From Blastomyces gilchristii SLH14081 (taxonomy: Eukaryota > Ascomycota > Eurotiomycetes > Onygenales > Ajellomycetaceae): a stretch of DNA of 64,000 nt. Of the stretch, positions 11,687 to 23,479 are shown in pieces. The position numbers were made by a program, and so were the translations under genes. The stretch lies in assembly GCF_000003855.2 (NCBI RefSeq), contig NW_003101674.1, forward strand, positions 25,378 through 89,377, given 5' to 3'. Within the stretch, counting starts at the first letter, position 1; the number at the start of each line of letters is the position of its first letter. The notes under the pieces are model-generated. The model was not told the DNA's origin. It made no database searches and saw only the letters and a list, made by a program, of their open reading frames with translations.

Positions 11687-12192
11687 TAGACTGGCCGCTG
11701 AGACCATGAATTTCACGTTTGATCTCATTTGGTCTGATCTCATACATTTCTTGGCGTGAATCCCGCTGGGACTAGCTATCAAAAAAACATGTAAAGTGAC
11801 TATATATCAGATCTTAAAATGAAACCATGACTTGAAAAAAATGAGAAAGTGATCTCATTTAATCTCATTTAGTCTCATTCTTGACATAAAGTTACTATTT
11901 TTAGACATTTTAAGGTTTTTTTTAGACTATTTTTAATTTTTTAAAAAGTAACACTTTTTGATAACACTCAAATGAGATTTAAAGTCATTTAAAGCAATAA
12001 AAATAATTTAAATTGAGAAGTGAAAATCATGGTCTCATTTGAAAAATATGACAAGAGTAGATAGTAAGTCTCACTGAGACAGTATGAAACTACTATCTAA
12101 TGTTAAAACCGTGTAATGGAATCAGTCGAATTGGTAATGAGACTATCAAAAAATCTGGTCCTGGTCTCAGACACGGTCACACGGTCAGTCTA
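11687..12192 (-). mobile_element. MITE-1: 506-bp hAT-type MITE
   Basis: 506 bp with inverted ends TAGACTGGCCG and CGGTCAGTCTA. It is flanked by the 8-bp target duplication cactagat (11679-11686 and 12193-12200). The paralogous empty site is in Gypsy A3 near 34335-34350 (tactagattatta). It is reverse-complementary to MITE-2, which has exactly the same length. It has no coding capacity. The strand is set relative to MITE-2. Confidence 0.92.
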
Positions 12193-12563
12193 CACTAGAT
12201 CACTGCTATATTAAATATAAGATAATAGAAGTTCTTGACAGTTACAACTACTGTCTTGACATACTATCAGAGATTCATAATATCTTTCATACAAGCTTGC
12301 TCTGTCACACTGTCACTGATCTATTTTCTTCTCAACTGATTTTTAACTGACAGTCATCAGAGATCATAGAAGAAGATAATGAACTTAAATAAGAGATTAA
12401 AGATATTCTCAATGAGAGACTCTGCAGCTGTGACTGATAATATCTTGTGAAATAAGTCAGCTATAATTGTCTGATCTGAATAATGAGTTTCATATTATCT
12501 GAGACTGTGACTCTGAACTGATGAGAACTACACATGACCTTACTTCAGAAAAGAGAGGGCTAA

Positions 12564-12856
12564 TGTGACAGGCTGTGTCTGATTAATTATATAGACTATT
12601 TCATTACACTTCATAGATTTCTGCATTCTCACTGAAAGTTCTGATTCTCAGTCACTGATTCTCAGTTAAAAGACTTATGAAATTTCTATTCTTTCACTCT
12701 GAAGCTTCACTGTGTATACTACTATATACACATATAAATATTCACTCTAATCACTGATTCTCACACTTTCTCTTTCCTTTTCTTCTCTAATATTTTCTAC
12801 TTTTGTATTATAAGATCTATATATTATACTGATCTATTGAGAGTAGATCTCTTCCA
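12564..12856 (+). repeat. 3' LTR of Gypsy A2
   Basis: 293 bp, starting TGTGACAGGCTG and ending CTCTTCCA. It aligns with the other family A LTRs at 15123-15455, 22706-23038, 30148-30868 (with MITE-3) and 34695-35008. It is shorter because it lacks the 62-bp tandem unit seen in 22883-22979. Confidence 0.82.
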
Positions 12857-14930
12857 AGTATATTACTATAGTAAAACTAAATAATCTTTTATAGAGTACT
12901 ATACTGTAGTAGCTCTACTAGATCTCTCTTACTAAGTTAATATCTACACTTCTTAAGATTAAATAGAGAAGAAATAAGACTTATATATTAAATTAGTCTA
13001 AGACTACTACAATGTCAACTATCAGAGATTTGAATAAGTAGATATTAGAGATGTGAAAACAGTGAAATACAATTCTCTAGTAAGTAATAATCTTTAATAA
13101 CACTTTATATTATATAGAACTATAATACTCACTTTAAAACAGAACTTATATACACTAATTATAACTGAAAATCAGATAAAACTATATACTTATAAAACTA
13201 AATTTAACTACTATTTTCAAGATAATCTGATAAATTTGTACACTAAATTAATTCTAAAGTTATAAAAGATTGTTAAGAGTATATATTTAACTGTTATACT
13301 GATGATATATAATATTCTGATAATTTCATTAACAGAGATAAGAATGAAGTGAAAGTTTAACTCAAGTTGAGATATTTATTACTATTACTGAGAATAATTA
13401 TAAGAAGAAATAATTAAGAAACTTATAATTATAAAATATAGAATTATTAGATAGTTTAATATCTCTAAATCTCTGATCATAGTATATCAGAAAAGTGTAG
13501 TTTTTATAAAAAAGTTAAGAATAAACTTATATAAGAATGTATTTAGTTAATATTATTATTATTCTTCAATTATAGATGTATACAGTCAGAGACTATAATA
13601 TCTACCTGAGAACTTTTAGTTCTCAGAGTTTTTTCTATATCTATAAAGTTAACTATTATACATTTACCAATTTCAGATATGTAAAATAAGAAAATTTTAG
13701 CTCAGAATACAAAAACTATTTACAAATTACAGTATTTTAACATCTTCTAATACTTTGAAATCATTTGATAATATCATGACAAAAGAAAAGAGAACATAGT
13801 CTTAAAGATAGACACATTAAATAGATAGATAGAAAAGAACAGAAATGAAAAAGTAAAGTAAAAAGAGACTATAATAAAATAAAATTATTAAAAGATAGTG
13901 TATAGCTGTTTTAACAGACTATATCTGATTAATTTTCACTGCTTCATATTCAGATATTTCTAAATTCAGTCATTTTCTTATAGCTGCTTGATTTTCTGAT
14001 AGAAAGTCTATTAAGTATTTAATTTCTAACTCAGTTGAGAATAAGAATCTTATATTTAATTAATTTAAATCATACTTCTTCTTCAGTCTAGCTCTGAGAC
14101 TATTGTATAATGCATAATGTACTACAATATACTCAGAATTTTCATTTGCATTGCAGAATGAGCAATCTGTTGAATCAAATCTATCATCAAATCTTTGTAT
14201 ATAGAATTTGAAATAATCATGTTCTAGTTTCAGCTGAATTATAGATGAAAATATTTTCTTTTTACATTTAATTAAACAAGATTTTCACTTAGGTTTTGTT
14301 TCAAATCTTGAATAATATATACTCTTCTTTTATTTCTATCAGCTTTTATTTCACTTATTTAAACAAGATTCTTTTATCTTTCTCTTTATAAAAGATCAGA
14401 ACACTATTTTTGAATAAATCTGCTTAATTCTGAACTCTTTTTTACTGCTGAATCAGTCAATTCATTGCTATGAATGTTCATATGAGCAGGAACTCACTGC
14501 AGATGAATTATCAGTTTTGATATTCTTCTCTTTTGAATTTTTATAACAGAATTTAAAATCAGTTCAAGATTTATTTAACTATTATAAATCAATGTATTTA
14601 GTTATTTTAAAAGTATTATTAATAATTGTTATTAAATTTTAATTATATAAGTAATCACTGCATAAACTAAATGAGACTGAATTTAATCTTCAGTCTTAGT
14701 CTTATTCTGATTTTGAAAGAATAATTATCTTTTACTATTTATTCTGAGAAATTACTCTTATTTCACTATTCTTGAATTAAATCCAGTCATTTTTCACATT
14801 ATTTCTGAAAGAAATGATTCATTTTCAGCTTTTTTTAATACTCAGTTCTGATAAGACTCATACTAAGAAATGTATGAGATCAGATTAAATGAGATTAAAT
14901 GTGAAATTCATGATTTCATCAGTCAGTCTA
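12857..14930 (+). mobile_element. hAT-2: 3' part of a decayed hAT transposon
   Basis: Collinear with 28316-29831 of hAT-1 and far more mutated. It covers the end of the transposase and the right end of the element (CAGTCAGTCTA at 14930). LINE-3 interrupts it at 13550-14590. It lies in SINE-3: the next bases tcttaata (14931-14938) are the expected 8-bp target duplication, since the matching SINE-1 sequence is tcttagtg. The left part is off the window, beyond Gypsy A2. Confidence 0.82.
13550..14590 (-). mobile_element. LINE-3: 5'-truncated LINE copy
   Basis: 1,041 bp on the minus strand, flanked by a perfect 14-bp target duplication aatgtatttagtta (13536-13549 and 14591-14604). The empty site is in hAT-1 at about 29491-29510. 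It contains the end of RNase H, the Cys/His segment and the 3' UTR with its hairpin and (TAA)n tail. Heavy decay of CpN and NpG sites and many stops show it is dead. Confidence 0.92.
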
Positions 14931-15064
14931 TCTTAATATAATCTCAACACCTGTATTTTCTTCTGTATAATTAAAACTTGACCTGTATTTAACATTATAT
15001 AGAAACTCATTATAAGCTCTGCTTATATATAAGTATAATAAAAGAATAATAATAATAATAATAA
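14931..15064 (+). mobile_element. SINE-3: 3' part of a SINE
   Basis: Plus-strand copy of the SINE-1 3' third: taatctcaac, then ctgtatttaacattat, the hairpin near 15006-15036 and a (TAA)n tail. The head lies off the window to the left because hAT-2 split the element. The tail abuts MITE-4, which starts in mid element at about 15065, so SINE-3 was inserted in MITE-4. Confidence 0.75.
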
Positions 15065-15122
15065 TTAATTAATCTTATTACACAGTATTAAAATTAGATA
15101 GTAGTCTTATACTGTCTCAGTA
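15065..15122 (+). mobile_element. MITE-4, left piece
   Basis: Matches 28824-28879 of MITE-2 (ttacacag, then actgtctcag). It is cut by SINE-3 on the left and Gypsy A1 on the right. The last five bases (cagta, 15118-15122) are the left target duplication of A1. The element continues at 23039. Confidence 0.8.
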
Positions 15123-15455
15123 TGTAAGAGGCCTACGCCGAATAGATCGGTATTATATTGATAGGTCTTATATAACAAAGATAAAAATGTTAAAGAAGAA
15201 AAGAAAGAGAAGGTGCGAGAATCAGCAATCAAGGTGAATATTTATACATGTATGTAGTGGCATACACAGTGGAGCTTCAGAGTGGAAGAATATACACGCG
15301 TTCATAGTGACTGAGAATCAGTGATCAGCTATGGCTGAGAATCAGAGTGTATACTACGCATGTTTGTAGTGGCCGCGGATTAGTGATCAGGAATGAAAGA
15401 ATCTATGAAGTGTAATGAAATAGTCTATATGATTGATCAGGCACAGCCCATCACA
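15123..15455 (-). repeat. 3' LTR of Gypsy A1
   Basis: 333 bp, from TGTGATGGGCTG (minus strand at 15455) to CTCTTACA (at 15123), the usual TG...CA ends. Same length as the partner LTR at 22706-23038. Confidence 0.92.
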
Positions 15456-15499
15456 TTAGCTTTCTCTTTTCAGAAGCAGTTCTCATCAGTCAAGAACTG

Positions 15500-15650
15500 C
15501 TGTTTTGAATAACACAGAACTCAGAGTTCAGGTCAGTTGATTGTAGCTGACTCATTTCATAAAATATTATCAGCTGCAGCTGCAGAATCTCTCATTGAGA
15601 ATATCTTTAATCTCTCACTCAAGCTCATTATCTTCTTCTATGATGTCTGG
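15500..15650 (-). pseudogene. Decayed chromodomain of Gypsy A1
   Basis: The minus strand reads IKDILNERFCSCS followed by a stop, YFMK or its stop variant, and SATIN, matching 12385-12490 of A2 and 34520-34640 of A3 (EIENILNERSCDYS, YLIK, VSYNQL). The pattern fits a chromodomain with its Trp codons lost. Confidence 0.55.
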
Positions 15651-15989
15651 TGACTGTTAGTCAGAAGTCAGCTGAGAAGAAAATGAATCAGTGACAGTGT
15701 AATGAAGTAAGCTTGTATGAAATATATCATAGATCTCTAATAATGTGTTAAGACAGTAGTTATAACTATCTAGAACTTCTATCACTTTATATCTGATATA
15801 ATGATAGTCTAGTGTATGAGATGAATATATGATTCATATATTCTTGAGATTCAATCATACATGGTCTTCTATTTTATACTGCTCTGCAGAATCTTGTCAG
15901 ATGTTAATTTAATCTTCTTAATCTTGTTTTGTAATTATCATGAAGATCTCTACTCAGTCATAGATGTCTCAGAGCTTTATTACTATATT

Positions 15990-16990
15990 ATCAGTGATCT
16001 GAATCAGACTGTGAGAGTTCAGTGTGAACTGTGTAATCTTTAGAAGATTCAACACTTTCATGTGATATCTGTATATAAGAAAGAACAGGCTTATATCTAT
16101 TGAAACAGTATCTTAATCATTGAGAGCAATCTCTGTATATAGAAGAAGATCATGTCAATCATCTTATAAGTAATTACAGAACTTATGAAGATAATTCTTT
16201 ACAGTCTGAATTGTCTGTTCTGATATATTATCAGTCTCAGAGTGATAGACAGTTAACAGACAGTGTATAATCTTGAGAACTTGACAGATTCTTATTCAGA
16301 GAGTGCTTATGAATTGACAGCTCTGATCTGATACTATAAATCTCAGCAATTTATATATTTGATAGAATAAGCTCTGTAGAAAAGCTTCAGTGACTTATTC
16401 AGTATTCATATTATTACAAGATTTCAATATTACATCTATTAATTCATAATAATCAGAATATTTTTACATTTCTTACTCTCAGATAGATTAACAGTGAAGT
16501 CAATTACTACATCTTATCAGATTTTATCAGAGATATTGAGTGATTTTAATAGATCTTTTCTACAGTTCTTTCATAAGATAATAGAAGAACAGTGATTACA
16601 GTTTCAGACAAAGTGTCTGATACTGTTTAATATCTCAGATTAGTAAAACTCTCAGAAGATCATTCTATACAGTTATTCACAGTCTGAATAATCAGTTATA
16701 TATAAATCATGCATCTCTTGTATTATCTGAGTGTGTAAGAGTTCAGAGTGAGAGACTCAGCATTATTCACAGAATTGTAGAGTGTTATTATCATCAATTG
16801 AACACTCTAAGATATCAGTTCTTATATATAGTTCTGAGAAGAATCAGAGTGCTTCTTAACATACTGCTTTGATAAGTGCTTGAAGAAGTACATCAGTTTG
16901 AACTGTTATATATTATAATTCATTCAGTGTAGATTCAGAAGAAGTTGAGATATCAGTATCAGTGATGATTTGAAGAGAGAGTGTTCTAAT
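15990..16990 (-). pseudogene. Integrase remnant of Gypsy A1
   Basis: On the minus strand the zinc-binding region lies near 16640-16790 and the core to the left of it. Assignment rests on collinearity with 33340-34180 of A3, where the blocks IVIDFTINLSKSKSCRN, SIVSD and YHSETDDILE-stop-IIQTV are readable. Many stops are present. Confidence 0.7.
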
Positions 16991-17649
16991 CAGAGAAGTG
17001 TGTATAGTATCATGAGTTATTTCATCTTGATCAACTAATATCTTCAGATCTAGAAGCTAGTGTTCTCAGTTCATTCAACAGATATCTGTTACATTGAAAG
17101 ACATATCTTACTCTTGTTATGAAAGAGTATCTGTCATTGAGTTCTGACTGCTAGAATGATAGTGTATTGTAAAATAAAAGCAGCTTAGAAACTCAGATTA
17201 TTATATCTATTATTCAGTAAGTTTACAGATAGTTATAAAGTATTTGAGATTCTTATAATTTATAACTATCTCAAATTCAGAAATACTTCAGAGTTCAGAG
17301 TCTCATTCTTCTAAACAGTGTACAATTGTGAGAAGTTTCTTATTATAGATCTCATAATTGCATTCAGTGAGACTTAGTTTCTTAAACATGAAGACATATG
17401 ATTGTAGAATATCTTCATTATTATATTATAATATCACTTCTTCTGTTACATAGTCAGAGAAATCAGCTTCAATAACTATTTCATAATCAGAATCAAATAT
17501 TATCAGCAGAGAAGTATTAATGAATATCTTCTTTATCTATATAAATACAGCTTTGATATCTGCTGATCATTGAAATACTGAGTCTTTCTTAGTGAGGTCT
17601 GTAAGTGATCTCACAATATCTGAGAAGTTTTATATAAATTACTGATAGA

Positions 17650-18073
17650 AGTTAATAAATCTGATAAAGCTTTATACATCTATCACAGTACACAGAGCTT
17701 CTCATTCAAGAATGATAAAGACTTTCTCAGAATTCATTTGAATTCTCTTATCAGCTTCTATAATAAAACTCAGATATTTAATACTCTTGACTTCAAAATC
17801 ACACTTATCAGTATCTATTGATAGTTCTGCTTCTTATAGCTGTTATAATATCTTTCATACATATTCTTGATATTCTTTTCTGAATTTATTAGTGAAGATG
17901 AGAATGTCATTCAGATAAGCAGATACAAACTTATTAAGAAAATCTTAGAGTACTCAGTTGATATACTTCTGAAATATACTAAGAGTGTTAGTCAGTTCAA
18001 AGAGTGTGACTATTCATTCAAAGAGATTATAATATGTTTGAAATACTGTAAGTCATTTATCTTCTTCAGTGAT
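17650..18073 (-). pseudogene. Reverse transcriptase of Gypsy A1, second part
   Basis: The minus strand reads KICITEEDK, a stop, LTVF, then FVSAYLNDILIFTNKFRKEYQEYV near 17865-17925. YLND stands for YLDD, again one Asp-to-Asn change. The reading continues across the LINE-2 insertion at 20242-20700, and joining the flanks at the 13-bp duplication restores collinearity with Gypsy reverse transcriptase. Confidence 0.8.
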
Positions 18074-18086
18074 ACAAATCTTATAA

Positions 18087-20228
18087 TTAGAGCAGATATC
18101 AATCAAATTCAATTTAATATGAATAAAACTGAGTTAATTCATTTCTTTCCTAGATTCAATGAGAAAGAACTATCTCTAACTCTTTTAAATAGAGAGATTA
18201 AACCCAGTGTAAATGTCAAATGATTAGAAGTATGGTTAAACTCCAAGTTGAATTTTAAATATCACATTCAACAAAGAACTGTCAAGGCAGAAAGACTATT
18301 GAACAACATAATCAGACTATCAAATACAGAGAGAGGTCTATCCTTCCAGGCTATGAGACAGTTATATGTAGCCTGTATTACATCAGTAGCTGATTATGAA
18401 GTTCAAGTTTAATGAAATAATCAAGAGAATTTCACTGAACTCTTTCAAAGTCTGCAAAACAGAGTCTTGAGAAGAATTCTAGAAGCATTCAAATCATCTT
18501 CTATTAAAGCAATGGAAATTGAAGCTTCAATTCCTCCTCCTGCTATTAGATTTGAAAAGGCCTGTATGAACTATGCACTGAGAGTTATAAAGATGAGCTC
18601 AAATCATATAATCAGAGAAAGAGTCTCTTCTTTATTTCCATTAATTAACTCTGGAAATGAACTGGATTGGAATAGATTTCTTGATTGAAATGAAAATAAT
18701 TCTTCAAAGAAAATGCCTTCTCAACTTTACAGACTATACTCTCTGATTAAAAATCAATTTTCTTCTTTAAATGTTGAAAAAGTGAATCATGAGAAGTTAT
18801 CTCTCTGGAGAGAAAAGCTTGAATCTCTTATAGACTTACAAATAAGTGAACTATCAAAAGAGAAAGAATATGAACAGCATTTAAAGAGAATTTCTACAAT
18901 CAATATAAAAGACTCTATTCTGATTTATTCAGATGACTCAAAAAATGAGAACCTGAATAGATTAGATGCAGGCATTGCTTATACTGAAGATAATATCAAT
19001 TTTATCTCAGATTTCTAGAATCTAGGCTATGAATCTGAAGTCTTTGATACTGAACTATTTGCAATAGTGAAAGCTTTCAAACTCATAGAAATAAAATCTC
19101 ATAAAAGAGGAAATAGTTTGAAAGAGGCATGAATATTCTCTGATAGTCAAGCTGCTTTAAAAAGACTTAGAAATAGTCAGATTCATAATGATCAAATGAA
19201 TCTTGAACTGATCTTAAACTCTGTTTTGAAAATTCAAAAGAGAAGAATATCAAAGCTGATAATTCATCTGCACTGAGTTCCTGCTCATATGAATATACAT
19301 GGTAATGAATTGGCTGATTCAGCTGCAAAAAAGGGTGCAGAATTAAGCAGATCTATTCAAAAAATTGTGTCCTGGTCTTTTATAAAGAGAAAAATAAAAG
19401 AATCTTGTTTAGATAAGTGAAATGAAAGCTGGCAGAAACAAAAGAAGAGTATACATTATTCAAGATTTGAAATAAAACCCAAGTGAAAATCTTGTTCAAT
19501 TAAATATAAAAAGAAAATATTCTCATCTATAATACAGCTGAAACTAGGACATGGCTATTTCAAATCTTATATACAAAGATTTGATGATAGATTTGACTCA
19601 ATAGAATGCTCATTCTGCAATGCAAATGAGAATTCTGAGTATATTGTAATACACTGTGCATTATACAATAATCTCAGAGCCAGATTGAAAGAGAAGTATG
19701 ATCTAAATCAATTAAATATGAGATTCTTATTCTCAACTGAGACAGGAATTAAATACTTAATAGACTTTCTATCAGAAACTCAAGCAGCTACAAGAAAATG
19801 GCTAAATTCAGAATTATCTGAATATGAAGAGGGGGAAATCAATCAGATATAGTCTGTTAAAACAGCTATACACTATCTTTTAATAATTTGTTTTGTTACA
19901 GTCTCTCTTTACTTTATCTTTTTCTTTCAATTTCTTTCTATCTATCTATTTAATGTGTCTATCTTTAAGACAGTGTTCTCTTTCTCTTTTCCTTTGTCAT
20001 GATATTGTCAAATGGTTTCAAAGTATCAGAAGATGTTAAAACACTGCAATTTGTAAACAGTTTTTGTATTCTGGGCTGGAATTTTCTGATTTTGCATATC
20101 TGAAATTGATGAATGTATAATAGTTAACTTTACAGATATAGGAAAAACCCTGAGAACTAAAAGTTCTCAGGTAGATGTCATAGTCTCTGACTGCATACAT
20201 CTATAATTGAAGAATAATAATAATAATA
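18087..20228 (+). mobile_element. LINE-2: 5'-truncated LINE copy with exact target duplication
   Basis: 2,142 bp, the least mutated LINE copy, flanked by a perfect 13-bp target duplication acaaatcttataa (18074-18086 and 20229-20241). The insertion splits the reverse transcriptase of Gypsy A1. Readable parts are the end of the reverse transcriptase (NMNKTELIHFFPRFNEKEL, 18117-18175; VADYEVQV near 18390), RNase H (DSILIYSDDSKNENLNRLDA near 18913-18970; FSDSQAALKRL near 19137; PAHMNIHGNELADSA near 19280-19325) and a Cys/His segment near 19610-19665. The order fits Tad1/LINE-1-type elements with a C-terminal RNase H. A 3' UTR with hairpins and (TAA)n ends it. The 5' end is truncated, as often after target-primed reverse transcription. 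Confidence 0.95.
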
Positions 20229-20241
20229 ACAAATCTTATAA

Positions 20242-20700
20242 AATACAGTGATGACATTTAGTATTATAAATTATTGAGCTCACTCAATTCATGCTAGAGT
20301 TTCATTGATGAGAGATAAGAGATATCAATCTTTCTTTGTCAATCTGTTCAGATCTCAGTAGTTCACACAGAATCAGAGTTCTTCATCTGATTTCTTTACA
20401 AAGAGAATAGAGGCTGCAGTGGAAGAGTTACTAATATATATAAATTCTTTATTCAATAGATCATTGAGTGTCTTTTGAAGAAGAAGAAGTTCATCTCAGA
20501 ACATGTTATAAAGAGAATCTCATGATAATTTGAAGTTCTTATCATTCTTTTTCTCTAACTTGATACTGTGATTCACTTCAGAATCTTATAAGAGAGATAT
20601 ATTTATAATATTATCTTATCAGAAGATATCTAGATATTCATGATATTATTGAGAAAGTTTTGTATAAGAATCTGTTATTATAATACAGAATAACTTTTCT
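20242..20700 (-). pseudogene. Reverse transcriptase of Gypsy A1, first part
   Basis: The minus strand reads ASILFVKKSDEEL near 20400, a stop, FCVNY, DLNRLTKKD, YLLSLINETLA and FIILNVITVFYKI, ending at 20242 where LINE-2 entered. These match the PxLFVKKKDGxLRxCVDYRxLNxxT and PLPLIDE blocks of Ty3/Gypsy enzymes. Confidence 0.82.
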
Positions 20701-20945
20701 AGAGCCTTTTTAATATTGATCAGACTGATGAAATAGATTGATATATAATTCTATTATCAGTGAACTTATTAATGACTCTGTCAGTAATTTTAATGATGAC
20801 TTCTTTTTCAGAGTATATTATATGTATTGACAGAGATCTGTGTCAGATTCATAATCTTGTGAATGTCATCTTTGTGAACTCTATTATTGTTAGAGAATAT
20901 CAAGCTTCTGTTTCAAGTATTTAATAAGATACCTTGTTCAGATAG

Positions 20946-21245
20946 TCAGACAAGTTCTAATATAAGATTGTAATCAAGATTATCAACTTTATATATATAG
21001 ATATCTTCACATTGATGTCCTCTCACATCTATGATCAGCTTTATTATATAATAAGTACAAACATCTTTCAGATTATCAAATTCTGTGAGGAGTTGAGAGT
21101 TAGATAAAGAAATATACTGAAGATTATAATATCTTACAACTGAAGATTTTATCATTGTATAGTAGTATAGACTGCTATCTATCATGACTTTCATATTATA
21201 CATATTATCAATCATAGTAGATACAAGAATCACATTTATTATCAT
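20946..21245 (-). pseudogene. Aspartic protease remnant of Gypsy A1
   Basis: A minus-strand open stretch of 99 codons (MIINVILVSTMIDNMYNMKV). MIDSSLYYYTM fits a retropepsin active site (ALIDSG) with Gly lost, and DNLDYNLILEL near the end fits the second conserved block before reverse transcriptase. A3 has the same segment at 32331-32640. No stop breaks it, but the active-site Gly is gone. Confidence 0.6.
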
Positions 21246-21249
21246 CTTC

Positions 21250-22640
21250 TCTTTAAATTATTATTATTCAACCTCTTCAAGCTTCTGTTTATAAATTTGA
21301 ATAGAAGCTAATGTTTTCTCTATTTCACTGAGATATTCTTATAGTTATTCTCTGAATCTTTCTCTAATATAATGTGATTGATATGAACAGATGCTGATTC
21401 ATTCTTTAAACAAGAAGACACTGCTCTTTCTCTTGAGTATGAAGGTACATAGATTAATCAGCAGTTGAAAGCAATGTATTCTGATCAGTTACAGTTGATA
21501 TATACTTTATATTAACATTGATTGATGACTTCTTCAGAAGTAATCTCAGAGACTCAGAAGCCTGTTTGAATGACAGAAACTCTTACTTATGTATAGACAT
21601 TTGAATCTATTCAGTTTATAGTATCTGCATCATTGTTATTCTTTAATACAGATATATAAGTGACTGAGATGTAACATCTTCTATCACTGTTCTGTATACT
21701 CTTAAGCTTGATAAGACAGTCATTCAATGTTCAGAGCTGTGTGTAAAAGTCTTCATAAGTCTGATCTTCATCTACACTTACAAGAGTCTGTAAGAGTTTG
21801 AAAGTTAATATCTTCTTAAGCATACTAATCTTTATTCAATTCTTTCAAGATTGATCATCTGCTTCTAGAATCTTGATATTGAAGTCAGAGATGAATATTG
21901 TAAGAGAAGTATTTCTCTATTAAATACTCTGTAATTAATTTAATACTTTCTATTGCATGACAGTGTCTTGAAACAGAATATCAAGATATCTCATGATATT
22001 ATCAGATATTCACAATGCTGATTCACATGCTTTCATTTATGAATGAAACTTCTATTTTATATAATTCTTCAATCATTCATTGATATATTAATCTTGATTA
22101 ATTAATAAACTGATGAAATCTTCATCTATACTCAGTTTTGTAAGTATTTCCATTCTTCATGATGAGTAGAGAGTGAGATTAGAAGTATTGAAATATATAA
22201 GAGCATCTAAGTGTTCTTTCAGTACTTTTATATTTGATTCTGTAGATGTTGAAATTGTATGAGTTAATTATTGAATCTCTTTGTATTGAAGTTGTTGAGT
22301 TGTATACATATCTGCTATCTGTTACTGTTGTAATTTCAACATTACTTGAAGTCACTGTGACATCATGTCTATGCTTGTGTTCAAGAGTTTTATATTATTA
22401 TTAGACATGATTATATCAATCATTGAATGTATGATATCTGTGAAATCTGAAGAAGTGTAATTATATTCTCATACATCTGAGTATCAGAACTCTCAGATCT
22501 TTCACTGATATTCTCTTATAAGATCTTATTCTCTTTATAAGATCTTGTTACAGAGTCAGAGTGACTGATAAGTAAGCTTCTATCTAAGAACTTAATATCT
22601 GTTTAACTGTTTAACTATTTCTCTATTTCTTATATATTGT
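21250..22640 (-). pseudogene. gag region of Gypsy A1
   Basis: Minus-strand sequence between the 5' LTR and protease, collinear with 30990-32320 of A3, whose first 82 codons are still open at 31004-31252. I saw no intact zinc knuckle. Position and collinearity are the only evidence for gag. Confidence 0.55.
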
Positions 22641-22705
22641 TACATGTTCAGGTATCTCTTAATGAATAATCATTTCTAATAAGAAGATAATGAATGTTTT
22701 TATAG

Positions 22706-23038
22706 TATAAGAGGCCTATGCTGAATAGATCAGTATTATATTGATAGGTCTTATATAATAAAGATAAAAACATTAAAGAAGAAAAGAAAGAGAAAGTGTG
22801 AGAATCAGTGATTGAGATGAATATTTATACATGTATATGATGATGTACATGGTGGAGCTTCGGGGCAGAAGAATATACACGTGTTCATAGCAGCTGAGGA
22901 TTGGTGATCGGGAATGGCCGAGAATCGGAGCGTACGCTACGCGCGTTCGTAGCGGCCGCGGATCAGTGATCGGGAATGGAAGAATCTATGAAGTGTAATG
23001 AAATAGTCTATATGATTGATCGGGCGCAGCCCGTCACA
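22706..23038 (-). repeat. 5' LTR of Gypsy A1, with internal tandem unit
   Basis: 333 bp from TGTGACGGGCTGCGCCC (minus strand at 23038) to CTCTTATA. The stretch 22850-23038 is GC-rich and almost unmutated. It holds a 35-bp unit twice, at 22883-22917 and 22945-22979, with a period of 62 bp. Confidence 0.92.
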
Positions 23039-23428
23039 CAGTAAGACTCACTATCTACTCTTATTACATTTCTAAAATAAGATTATCATTTTCACTTCTC
23101 AATTTAAGTTCATTTTATTACTTTAAATAACTTTAAATCTTATTTAAGTGTTATTAAAAATCATTACTTTTTAAAAAATTAAAAATAGTCTAAAAAACAT
23201 CTTAAAATGTGTAAAAATAGTAACTTTATACTAAGAATGAGACTAAATGAAATTAAATAAGATCAGTTTCTTATTTTTTCTAAGTTATAGTCTTATTTTA
23301 AAATCTGATAAATAGTTACTTTGTATATTTTTTTAATAATTAGTCTTAGTGAGATTCATACTAAGAGATGTATAAGATTAGATTAAATGAGATTAAATAT
23401 AAAATTTATAGTCTTATCAGCTAGTCTA
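23039..23428 (+). mobile_element. MITE-4, right piece
   Basis: Continuation of 15065-15122 after Gypsy A1 is removed. The right end reads AGCTAGTCTA at 23428. It is more mutated than MITE-2: for example cccagcggg in MITE-2 reads cttagtgag here. It lies in the tail of SINE-2. Confidence 0.82.
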
Positions 23429-23479
23429 AAAATAATTATTAATATTATTATTCTTTTATTATACTTATATACAAGCAGA
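23429..23479 (-). mobile_element. SINE-2, tail piece
   Basis: Minus-strand (TAA)n-like tail and hairpin arm of a SINE (tattattcttttattatact). It is cut by hAT-1, whose left 8-bp target duplication caagcaga is at 23472-23479. The element continues at 29832. Confidence 0.82.

Larger units (their letters stand above)
11275..12856 (+). mobile_element. Gypsy A2: 3' end (integrase end, chromodomain, 3' LTR)
   Basis: Plus-strand family A copy, collinear with 33900-35008 of A3. It holds the end of integrase and a decayed chromodomain near 12385-12490 (IKDILNERLCSCD, then YLVK). MITE-1 interrupts it at 11687-12192. The 3' LTR at 12564-12856 ends the element. It was inserted into hAT-2, which resumes at 12857 with agtat, a decayed form of ggcat in hAT-1 and the likely 5-bp target duplication. 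The rest of A2 lies left of the nested Gypsy B2, off the window. Confidence 0.82.
15123..23038 (-). mobile_element. Gypsy A1: complete chromodomain Ty3/Gypsy element
   Basis: A complete family A element on the minus strand. Both LTRs are 333 bp (22706-23038 as 5' LTR and 15123-15455 as 3' LTR), with the 5-bp target duplication cagta at 15118-15122 and 23039-23043. Without LINE-2 and its duplication the element is about 5.76 kb. Order on the minus strand is gag, protease, reverse transcriptase, RNase H, integrase, chromodomain. All frames are broken by RIP-like changes. It interrupts MITE-4. Confidence 0.93.
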
